From positions 1 to 5,966 of the forward strand of contig CBFHYO010000020.1 in NCBI GenBank assembly GCA_965660075.1: a stretch of DNA of 5,966 nt, read 5' to 3'. The notes under the pieces are model-generated. The model did not search any database and had not been told where the DNA came from. It saw nothing but the letters and a program-made list of their open reading frames with translations. Shown here one piece after another: positions 1-5,468 of the stretch; within the stretch, counting starts at the first letter, position 1, and the number at the start of each line of letters is the position of its first letter. This DNA comes from CAYYFV01 sp965660075 (lineage in GTDB: Bacteria; Patescibacteriota; Gracilibacteria; UBA1369; GCA-2718715). The position numbers and the translations under genes were made by a program.

Positions 1-185
1 GCAACCAACGCCATTATAATAGCAGTTTGCAAACTCATTAAAGGAGTTACACCAGCCACAAAAGCAAAAGCAATTGCCTCTGGCACAAGTGCTAAAGCCA
101 CAGTGATCCCCGCCAAAATATCGGCACGAAAGAATTTTTTATTTTGGTTCAAAGAACCTAAAAGTTTGTTGAACAAAGTTGTCAT
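1..185 (-). CDS. SulP family inorganic anion transporter (N-terminal fragment)
   Basis: The first 61 codons of a minus-strand gene begin with ATG at 185 and run off the left edge. After a short basic N-terminus (about residues 1-20), the segment ADILAGITVALALVPEAIAF at residues 21-40 matches the first transmembrane helix of SulP-family permeases, where the D-x-x-AG-x-T-V-A-L-x-x-x-PEA-x-A pattern is strongly conserved. SulP proteins are integral membrane transporters or exchangers of sulfate, bicarbonate or related anions. Most have about 10-14 membrane helices and many carry a C-terminal STAS domain, neither of which can be seen here. The substrate cannot be told from this fragment. The gene is divergent from the HAD hydrolase gene and has its own promoter. 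No Shine-Dalgarno sequence precedes the ATG. Family assignment is fairly firm; substrate and completeness are unknown. Confidence 0.85.
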   Translation of the reverse strand, partial: MTTLFNKLLGSLNQNKKFFRADILAGITVALALVPEAIAFAFVAGVTPLMSLQTAIIMALV

Positions 186-210
186 GAAAGTTATTTAAAA
201 TTAGATACTT

Positions 211-238
211 AATTTAACACCAAATCTGAAATTGTCAA
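211..238 (-). promoter_or_regulatory. Predicted sigma-70 promoter of the SulP transporter gene
   Basis: On the minus strand, TTGACA (238-233) is followed after 16 nt by TAAATT (216-211). The -35 box is a perfect consensus and the -10 box matches at four of six positions. Transcription would start near 204, giving a leader of about 19 nt before the ATG at 185. Confidence 0.6.
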
Positions 239-292
239 TCAGTACATCACAATAAAAAATCCTAGTTGCCAAAGCAAAAAACAAATCTTATT

Positions 293-321
293 TTGACAAG
301 TTTACAGATTCAGATTAAATT
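293..321 (+). promoter_or_regulatory. Predicted sigma-70 promoter of the HAD hydrolase gene
   Basis: TTGACA (293-298), 17 nt and TAAATT (316-321) put the start of transcription near 328, about 16 nt before the ATG at 344. The box pair equals that of the divergent SulP promoter apart from one base of spacing. It lies downstream of the possible TTG start at 266, which is one reason for choosing the ATG. Confidence 0.6.
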
Positions 322-343
322 AGAATGCTTTAATCCAAGCAAA

Positions 344-1048
344 ATGAATAAACCAAATACAGCAGTAATTTTTGATTTCGATGGAACACTTGCCGAGACA
401 GAACACCATTATTGTCAAATAATGATACAAACATTAAACACTCACGGCTTCCAGATAACAGAACAAGAATACAACGAAAAATACTCGGGCGTTGGCTTTG
501 TAACTATTCTAGAAGAAGCTAACGAGTTTCTCAAAAGCAACAATTTACCGCTTATAAATATTTCTGAAACTATTTCTCAACTCGACAATTCATATATGGA
601 GCACACAAAACAAACAGGAATCGAAACAACACTCGGAGCAGCAGAATTAATTCGAGCTCTAAAACAAGCAGAAGTAGAAATTGCCATAGGCTCAAATGCA
701 CCTGGACACATTATTCAACATAACTTAGAGCATTCAGGACTAGCACCACACTTTGACCCTTCCAATGTCCATTCGGCATTCGATATTGGCGACCCAAAAC
801 CTAGCGCTACTGTATTCAAACAAGCCCTAGAAAAACTCCAAACACCAGAAATTAACCGAGTGTTTATTCTAGAAGATTCCAACAGTGGCCTTAAAGCAAT
901 CCAAGCCTTCAAAACACAAAATCCGCACCTAGAAGTCACAAGCGTACTTGTAAACAATGGGCACAACCAATTACTAGTATCTAGAGAATTCTACAACGTA
1001 GATTTGACAGTAGTAGATTTGCAAGAAGTACTCCTCTACTTAAGGTAG
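344..1048 (+). CDS. HAD superfamily (subfamily IA) phosphatase
   Basis: A 234-residue haloacid dehalogenase-type hydrolase of the phosphatase/phosphomutase branch with an inserted helical cap. Motif I is VIFDFDGT, with nucleophile D11 and acid/base D13. The cap covers about residues 18-90. Motif II is IGSN with S117, motif III is K152 in GDPKPSA, and motif IV is ILEDSNSG with E187 and D188. The E-D-S-x-x-G form of motif IV is typical of beta-phosphoglucomutase and phosphoglycolate-phosphatase-like members; they act through a phospho-aspartate intermediate and need magnesium, usually in the cytoplasm. The substrate cannot be read from the sequence. An upstream in-frame TTG at 266 would add 26 residues with no HAD feature and would lie upstream of the predicted promoter, so I start at ATG 344, which places motif I at the usual distance. 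The stop is TAG. No Shine-Dalgarno sequence is seen. Confidence 0.9.
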   Translation: MNKPNTAVIFDFDGTLAETEHHYCQIMIQTLNTHGFQITEQEYNEKYSGVGFVTILEEANEFLKSNNLPLINISETISQLDNSYMEHTKQTGIETTLGAAELIRALKQAEVEIAIGSNAPGHIIQHNLEHSGLAPHFDPSNVHSAFDIGDPKPSATVFKQALEKLQTPEINRVFILEDSNSGLKAIQAFKTQNPHLEVTSVLVNNGHNQLLVSREFYNVDLTVVDLQEVLLYLR

Positions 1049-1066
1049 CCAATCAGATTCCAAACC

Positions 1067-1132
1067 GAATCAAATTCCAAAATTGATTCAACAAAAAACC
1101 AATAAAATTATTAAACTAATTTAATTTTTTTT
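1067..1132 (+). terminator. Weak terminator region after the HAD gene
   Basis: A six-pair A/T-only stem, ATTAAA (1110-1115) with TTTAAT (1120-1125) and a CTAA loop, leads into a run of eight T (1125-1132). Upstream, GAATCAAATT (1067-1076) pairs with AATTGATTC (1081-1089) with one bulged A; read on the minus strand, that hairpin lies past the stop of the convergent acetyltransferase gene. Both are weak by stem composition. Their place between two convergent genes supports a shared termination zone. Confidence 0.4.
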
Positions 1133-1142
1133 GATACAGATT

Positions 1143-1649
1143 TTAACTAAAAAATCCTCGACCCATTAATATTTTACCATCAGATCTATCTCCCATGTGG
1201 CAAAAACCATAATTCTCATAAATCGCAATAGCTTTAATATTATCATCATCCACAGTAAGTAATTGAGAATCCAAACAATAATCCTCAGATTGATCCAAAC
1301 TAAAATCCCACATAGTACCAAACAAAGACCGACCATCAATAGTATGACCACGATACAAAGGATCGATTAGAATTTTATGGATATACAAATAATCATCCAT
1401 CGCCGATTCTAAATAACGTTCTTTTTGCTGAGAAGCAATAAACACTCCCAAAACCTTCCACACATTATCTTGAACATCTGCCAAAACACATGAAAGTTCT
1501 AATTTATAAGCATAACCATCACTTTCAGAAAATGCATCAGCGTCCCAACCTCCATAAGGCCAATATTCATTAGAAAAATCTACAAGTGAAGCAATTTGCC
1601 TATCAGATTGGAAATCTCCTAAGCTATAAACGTTTATGTTAGAATTCAT
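1143..1649 (-). CDS. GNAT family N-acetyltransferase
   Basis: A 168-residue single-domain protein of the usual GNAT length. These enzymes transfer an acyl group from acyl-CoA to an amine on a small molecule or protein. The core shows strand 4 and motif A at residues 88-110 (LYIHKILIDPLYRGH, then a helix starting GRSLF). Motif B follows at 131-149: LTVD, then N137, A140, Y144, E145 and the closing YGF. This N-x-x-A-x-x-x-Y-E-x-x-GF arrangement is very typical of the family. Oddly, the pyrophosphate-binding loop, normally R/Q-x-x-G-x-G/A, reads R-G-H-T-I-D-G, so the two usual glycines are T103 and D105. The N-terminal third (YWPYGGWDADAF) is unusually aromatic and probably forms part of the substrate side. 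The substrate is unknown. The gene has its own promoter, no Shine-Dalgarno sequence, and a TAA stop. Confidence 0.8.
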   Translation of the reverse strand: MNSNINVYSLGDFQSDRQIASLVDFSNEYWPYGGWDADAFSESDGYAYKLELSCVLADVQDNVWKVLGVFIASQQKERYLESAMDDYLYIHKILIDPLYRGHTIDGRSLFGTMWDFSLDQSEDYCLDSQLLTVDDDNIKAIAIYENYGFCHMGDRSDGKILMGRGFFS

Positions 1650-1674
1650 AAATTAATTTGTTAGAATTGGCGAA

Positions 1675-1702
1675 ACTATAACACGAAAGACAAAAAGGTC
1701 AA
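1675..1702 (-). promoter_or_regulatory. Predicted sigma-70 promoter of the GNAT gene
   Basis: On the minus strand, TTGACC (1702-1697), 16 nt and TATAGT (1680-1675) form a strong promoter, five of six matches in each box. Transcription would start near 1668, leaving a leader of about 19 nt. It lies just past the terminator of the Met-rich gene, so the two minus-strand genes are probably separate transcripts. Confidence 0.65.
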
Positions 1703-1716
1703 ATATACGCCCTAAC

Positions 1717-1741
1717 AAAAAAACCGGAGTCTATCTCCGGC
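1717..1741 (-). terminator. Intrinsic terminator of the Met-rich membrane protein gene
   Basis: Read on the minus strand, CCGGAG (1740-1735), a five-base loop and CTCCGG (1729-1724) form a perfect GC-rich six-pair stem, extendable by a G-U pair with 1741. A seven-T tract (1723-1717) follows. It begins about 13 nt after the TAG stop at 1754. Confidence 0.88.
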
Positions 1742-1753
1742 TTAAAAAAACAA

Positions 1754-2128
1754 CTACTCTTGGTCTTTTGACATTTTCATAGGGCAGCTAGATTCACCTT
1801 CCATCATACAAGGTAACTCAATACCTTTTTCTTCAGCAATTTGCTGCATAGTTTTACCAGCATCTAATTCAGCTTGTAATTCTTCTTGGCTCATGCCAAG
1901 TTTTTCTAGCATCATCATACCTCCCATTTTATGCATTTCAGACATAGTTTGCATTCCTTTTTTCATACCATAATCATCACGATCCCACATTTTCTTGCCC
2001 ATATTCATTCCGCGAGACAGACTCGCAATTAACATCACTAATAAAATTGCAGCCAAAGCACCAACAAAAGAGTGCCATATAGCTTTTGAGCATTCGCTCA
2101 TCTTACATTCTTTAGAACCAAATTTCAT
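1754..2128 (-). CDS. Small Met/Cys-rich single-pass membrane protein, unknown function
   Basis: A 124-residue protein with one transmembrane helix at about residues 17-38 (AIWHSFVGALAAILLVML and following). About 20 residues are Met, 17 of them after the membrane segment, with a dense cluster at 55-79 that includes H66 and MMM at 71-73. Cysteines form two pairs, C8/C13 before the helix and C107/C115 near the C-terminus (CMMEGESSC). Residues 78-106 (a GMSQEELQAELDAGKT-type segment, then IAEEKGI) resemble a short helical motif found in small bacterial proteins such as the DUF2680 group; I recall this match and have not tested it. Met plus Cys richness suggests binding of a soft metal such as Cu(I), but that is inference. 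ATG at 2128 is used; an internal ATG (M10, at 2101) is possible but would lose C8. I could not settle its promoter. The stop is TAG, directly before a strong terminator. Confidence 0.75.
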   Translation of the reverse strand: MKFGSKECKMSECSKAIWHSFVGALAAILLVMLIASLSRGMNMGKKMWDRDDYGMKKGMQTMSEMHKMGGMMMLEKLGMSQEELQAELDAGKTMQQIAEEKGIELPCMMEGESSCPMKMSKDQE

Positions 2129-2277
2129 AATAAAAAATTAAATATTTGAATACAATATATATCCTAATTACTACATTACTCCTTTGTAAAAATTTCACAA
2201 ACATTTTATCAAAAATACAAATAAAATTTTTAAAAACTTTACTTTAAAACATTCGTGTAAATGTCAAACAAAAGAAC

Positions 2278-2305
2278 TTGAAAACAAGCTCTGTACTCCT
2301 ATAAT
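2278..2305 (+). promoter_or_regulatory. Strong predicted sigma-70 promoter of the 624-residue exported protein gene
   Basis: TTGAAA (2278-2283), 16 nt and a perfect TATAAT (2300-2305) place the start of transcription near 2312, with an A/T-rich leader of about 39 nt. AGCTCT occurs at 2287-2292 and again at 2307-2312, on both sides of the -10 box. The rest of the 222-nt gap between the divergent genes (2129-2350) is A/T-rich, and I find no gene in it. Confidence 0.75.
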
Positions 2306-2350
2306 GAGCTCTTTTTTAAACTAAAAATAATTTTACATAAACAACAAAAA

Positions 2351-4225
2351 ATGAAACCAACAAAAATACAAAGCCTACTCCAAAAGTTAACATTAAGTGC
2401 AGGATTACTAGCTTCTCAATCGCCAGAAAGTATCAACGCACAAACTCCAGAGAGTGATACTACTGCAGGTGATATTAGCTATGGAATCAGACAAGCCATC
2501 CAAAGAAAATACAAACATTTTGATATAACAGCACAGGGTGGAATCTTTTTTCCACAAAACAAGGGATCAGTTACTCAAAACATTTCCAACCTTGAATTTC
2601 ATGCAAACATTCCAAGACTTATTGAAATTGGACGTTATACATTTCCAATTTCGGTACATGGAAATTTCAATTTATTATTTGCAGAAAACAATCAAAGAGG
2701 TATAGATGATTTCGATATGCAAAACGAATTAAAATTAGCCTTCGCGATACCAAGAACAAATCCAAACATACATCGTGCATTCGATTTTCACGTAGAAGCG
2801 TTATACTTTGACCAAATTAATTTCGATAATACCACAACACAACCTGAGCAAGCATTCACTCTTGCAGCTCGCATTTCGTATGATAGCGGAAATATGTTTC
2901 AGGCACATTTAGAATATTTTGATTTCTTTTTCAACAGAATAGGAGATAACGAACAGATTACTGATTCGAATACTTTTAGAGGATCATTCCAAATTAATGC
3001 CACACAATTAAACATCGAAATACCGTTTGGAATCCGGTTTGAATTTACAAACACAAGACCTCAACTAGAATCAGAAAGAGTGTGGGGCTTTATGACTAAT
3101 GTAATTCTGCTAACATCGGACACAGATTACGAGGTAGATTTTTCTGTAGATCATCCAGTTTTAGGAACATCTTACAGCTATAAAAGTACAGACAAAAAAG
3201 AAAAGCCAGAATCAAATCCAGATACAACGGAAAAACCAGAAACATTTCAATGCCCAGACCCAACAGAAATATTTGGAAATCCATTCGATCTAACAAATGG
3301 CAATATTCTAGCTCAAAAAATTCAAGAACAACTAAAGTGTAATCCACTAGTAAACTACACTCTGAATCTTGATCAAGTTGAACAGTTTAAACAAGCAGCA
3401 GGATCTTTGCACAATTTTACTCTAAATATTTTAAGATCGAAACAAGATACAATCAAACAAGGACAAGAACTATATTCAATGTTAAAACAAATCCCAAGAT
3501 CTGGAGGTGTCACACTTAATCCACAAGGTGTAATAGACTCACTTGCAAAATTCCTAGTACTAACAGATCAAGCAGTTAGCCATTTGCATGGCGTTAGTTC
3601 TCTTCAACTAAGCGATTTAGAAAAAAGATTTATGTCTGGACTAACAAGACGTGCACAGCATTACTTTGATACATCAAAAACAACTCACTTGTCAGAACAA
3701 GCATTAGTTTATGGCACACAACCCCATGAATCTATTCCTGTAAACCAAGTAGCAATTTTAGGATCGAACATTTTTAGATATAAAGCTTTAGGTGCAACAG
3801 CAGATCATATTTTAGATAGAACTTTACAATTTGTCGGACAGGTGTCTGATGGTATTAATTTAGATGTACCATTTCAAAACATCGGGTTGTCACATCAAAT
3901 GAATGCACGAAACAACTTCGATATTAACGAAATGATTCGTCTATTCGAACCAATCTTACTTTCTGGCATACCAATCAAACTAAACCATCACAATTCAATA
4001 GAAATCGAAGGTTTTGGCAGACCAGTCATTGAAGGTATCAATATAAGCAATATTTCCTCGAATGGAATGCTAAAACTCACTCGCCTATCTGAATACAAAT
4101 CTCAAGTAGAAATTACCGATAATCAAATTATTTTACATTTCGAAATGAATACAGACGCAACTCAAAACCCACCAAAATACACCGTTACATTTACTAAATC
4201 AGACACCAAATCTCACGATCACTAA
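2351..4225 (+). CDS. Exported two-part protein of unrecognised family (beta-rich N-terminal half, helical C-terminal half)
   Basis: I do not recognise the family of this 624-residue protein. A basic start and hydrophobic stretch (about residues 1-22) look like a signal peptide, perhaps cut after A30 (INA/Q). Residues 57-265 are rich in alternating polar/aromatic segments such as FDITAQGGIFF, FPISVHGNFNLLF, FDFHVEALYF and FGIRFEF, as in a beta-barrel or beta-sandwich; if the host lacks an outer membrane, a soluble beta domain is likelier. A charged linker follows (about 278-300, Lys/Glu/Pro/Thr). Then come C301 and C330, the only cysteines and possibly a disulfide, and a mainly helical region at about 315-500. 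Residues 541-615 are again beta-like, and the tail ends HDH. No catalytic motif is evident. It has its own strong promoter and terminator. The next gene encodes a secreted protease, so a shared surface role is possible but unproven. Confidence 0.7.
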   Translation: MKPTKIQSLLQKLTLSAGLLASQSPESINAQTPESDTTAGDISYGIRQAIQRKYKHFDITAQGGIFFPQNKGSVTQNISNLEFHANIPRLIEIGRYTFPISVHGNFNLLFAENNQRGIDDFDMQNELKLAFAIPRTNPNIHRAFDFHVEALYFDQINFDNTTTQPEQAFTLAARISYDSGNMFQAHLEYFDFFFNRIGDNEQITDSNTFRGSFQINATQLNIEIPFGIRFEFTNTRPQLESERVWGFMTNVILLTSDTDYEVDFSVDHPVLGTSYSYKSTDKKEKPESNPDTTEKPETFQCPDPTEIFGNPFDLTNGNILAQKIQEQLKCNPLVNYTLNLDQVEQFKQAAGSLHNFTLNILRSKQDTIKQGQELYSMLKQIPRSGGVTLNPQGVIDSLAKFLVLTDQAVSHLHGVSSLQLSDLEKRFMSGLTRRAQHYFDTSKTTHLSEQALVYGTQPHESIPVNQVAILGSNIFRYKALGATADHILDRTLQFVGQVSDGINLDVPFQNIGLSHQMNARNNFDINEMIRLFEPILLSGIPIKLNHHNSIEIEGFGRPVIEGINISNISSNGMLKLTRLSEYKSQVEITDNQIILHFEMNTDATQNPPKYTVTFTKSDTKSHDH

Positions 4226-4228
4226 ACT

Positions 4229-4253
4229 AAACCGGCCCCCCATCCGGTTTTTT
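4229..4253 (+). terminator. Intrinsic terminator of the 624-residue protein gene
   Basis: AAACCGG (4229-4235) pairs perfectly with CCGGTTT (4244-4250) around an eight-base C-rich loop. The stem runs into six T (4248-4253). It starts three bases after the TAA stop and insulates the protease gene from upstream transcription. Confidence 0.85.
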
Positions 4254-4254
4254 C

Positions 4255-4278
4255 ATTTGTCACCCCAGCTTGACAAAT
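4255..4278 (+). promoter_or_regulatory. Perfect inverted repeat, operator-like, over the protease -35 box
   Basis: ATTTGTCA (4255-4262), an eight-base spacer and TGACAAAT (4271-4278) form perfect 8-bp arms with 16 bp between arm centres. The right arm contains most of the TTGACA -35 box of the protease gene. It is not followed by a T run and lies upstream of the predicted transcription start, so a protein-binding site is more likely than an RNA hairpin. The binding factor is unknown. Confidence 0.55.
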
Positions 4279-4297
4279 AACGTAAGCGTGTTACACT
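4270..4297 (+). promoter_or_regulatory. Predicted sigma-70 promoter of the metalloprotease gene
   Basis: A perfect TTGACA (4270-4275), 16 nt and TACACT (4292-4297) place the start of transcription at about 4304-4306. The ATG begins at 4306, so the transcript would be leaderless or nearly so. Confidence 0.7.
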
Positions 4298-4305
4298 AGG
4301 AAAAA

Positions 4306-5436
4306 ATGAAAATTTCAAGCTTAATACATTCCACATTAGTTAGTTGCGCTTTATCAGCATCTGTACATAACACTACAAGTGCCACACCTCAAACCCAAAT
4401 TGAGGAGTTTTCAAAAGATCAATTCTCTCGCCCAACAACTCAATTACAAATAGCAGATTTGCAAACTGAGCAACTTGAACTACAAACTAAGCATACTCAA
4501 TTTTACCAAAGACAAACAATACTTGAGCACTCAAACAAGGAAAATACCACGTGGATGCAAATAAACCCAAAGCACAATGTATGTATTCAAAATCATGACG
4601 ATCAAGTTAATACAAGAGTAATTATCAACAGATACCAAGAACTAATTAAACACACATTAGAAATATTACAAACTCCAAACGCAACAACATCAGGATTTGA
4701 TTATATATATGTAGCCAGCTCACAAATGCATTTGGCAAACATAATGCGCAAACTAGATGTACGCCATTACTGGGGCATTTTCTTAGAAGACCTAATGCAA
4801 AATAACATGAATACAGTTTTTTGTTACCCATGGTTTACAGATAATCCCAATCAAGATAGGTACTTATATGCAAACATTTCACACGAATTAGCACATGCAG
4901 CATTTAGTCGTACTATACAAAACCATAAAACAACCAGTAAATTATTAAAGGCATACCACATAGATCCTAGAGTGATAGAAGAAGGATTTGCAGAATTTAT
5001 TTTATTTGCAAACAACCTTCCACATTCCCACAACCTTCCACATACAAACACTCAAACACAAACTAACAACATAGATCTAAATACTACTTATAAATTCCCG
5101 CAAATTAAAAACATTCACCCAACAAGAAACCCTAAAATATACGACATTACCGAATTGTTATTTACTTTTAATAAACCAAAACAAGACAACTATTATTACG
5201 GAAAAATTTTATATTCTTACCTTTACACTCATCAATACAACTTACTCTTAACACTTTTGCGAGCTATTAAATTTAAAGTACCACAAGGCTTTTATTATTT
5301 TAAAAGTCGTATATCAGATCCATCTATAAACACTGAATTTAGAAAATACCAACAAAACTACAAAGATACACACCATAAAATAAACCAAGACCTCCATTCG
5401 CATATCGAAAAAGTATTTGCAAACATACCCCGCTAG
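4306..5436 (+). CDS. Secreted HExxH zinc metalloprotease, M9 (collagenase)-like gluzincin
   Basis: A 376-residue exported protein. The N-terminus is a signal peptide, with possible cleavage after A26 (TSA/T). LVSC at 11-14 also fits a lipobox, so a membrane-anchored lipoprotein cannot be excluded. The catalytic signature is HELAH at 193-197: zinc ligands H193 and H197, general base E194. EEGFAEF follows at 225-231, with E226 the likely third zinc ligand 29 residues after H197. This spacing and EEGxAE context are like clostridial collagenases of family M9. The segment YYYGKILYSYLY (296-307) resembles the helix that follows the active site in this group. The protein is much smaller than full collagenases and has no visible PKD or collagen-binding domains, so collagen need not be the substrate. 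A short NLPH repeat lies soon after the active site. The stop TAG overlaps the next gene's operator. Confidence 0.8.
   Translation: MKISSLIHSTLVSCALSASVHNTTSATPQTQIEEFSKDQFSRPTTQLQIADLQTEQLELQTKHTQFYQRQTILEHSNKENTTWMQINPKHNVCIQNHDDQVNTRVIINRYQELIKHTLEILQTPNATTSGFDYIYVASSQMHLANIMRKLDVRHYWGIFLEDLMQNNMNTVFCYPWFTDNPNQDRYLYANISHELAHAAFSRTIQNHKTTSKLLKAYHIDPRVIEEGFAEFILFANNLPHSHNLPHTNTQTQTNNIDLNTTYKFPQIKNIHPTRNPKIYDITELLFTFNKPKQDNYYYGKILYSYLYTHQYNLLLTLLRAIKFKVPQGFYYFKSRISDPSINTEFRKYQQNYKDTHHKINQDLHSHIEKVFANIPR
5012..5043 (+). repeat. Short tandem duplication inside the protease gene
   Basis: The 14-base unit ACAACCTTCCACAT occurs at 5012-5025 and again at 5030-5043, a period of 18 bp or six codons. 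It encodes NLPHSHNLPHT at about residues 237-247, a His-rich loop soon after the zinc site. The frame is kept. It is probably a recent slippage duplication in a surface loop. Confidence 0.75.
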
Positions 5437-5445
5437 GTATACACT
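5417..5445 (+). promoter_or_regulatory. Predicted promoter of the CstR-like regulator and rhodanese operon
   Basis: TTGCAA (5417-5422), 17 nt and TACACT (5440-5445) predict a start near 5452 and a leader of about 17 nt. The promoter begins inside the last codons of the protease gene. The -10 box and its flank, TACACTAG, are the same as in the protease promoter (4292-4299). Confidence 0.55.
5425..5440 (+). promoter_or_regulatory. Probable operator of the CsoR/CstR-family repressor
   Basis: ATACC (5425-5429), six bases and GGTAT (5436-5440) form a dyad with a G/C-containing centre. This is the general form of known CsoR-family operators, where A/T-rich arms flank a G/C tract. It fills most of the spacer and touches the -10 box of the promoter of the regulator gene, and it includes the TAG stop of the protease gene. 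This suggests negative autoregulation. Confidence 0.6.
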
Positions 5446-5468
5446 AGAGTCAAAGTTACTTCTCTTTT

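Noticed and set aside
227..242. Small palindrome ATTGTCAAT with CTGA/TCAG flanks at the SulP -35 box
   Set aside because: Arms are only four bases and do not line up symmetrically with the flanks; too weak to call an operator.
266..343. A TTG start that would lengthen the HAD protein by 26 residues
   Set aside because: The extension has no HAD feature, the predicted promoter (293-321) lies inside it, and ATG 344 puts motif I at the normal distance from the N-terminus.
715..966. Minus-strand open frame of 83 codons opposite the HAD gene
   Set aside because: It lies wholly inside a gene with clear catalytic motifs and has no family features; the same holds for the minus frames at 3096-3347, 4646-4831, 4851-5051 and 1166-1351.
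2171..2184. Minus-strand AAGGAG followed closely by ATG
   Set aside because: It looks like a Shine-Dalgarno site, but the ATG is followed at once by TAG, and no longer frame uses it.
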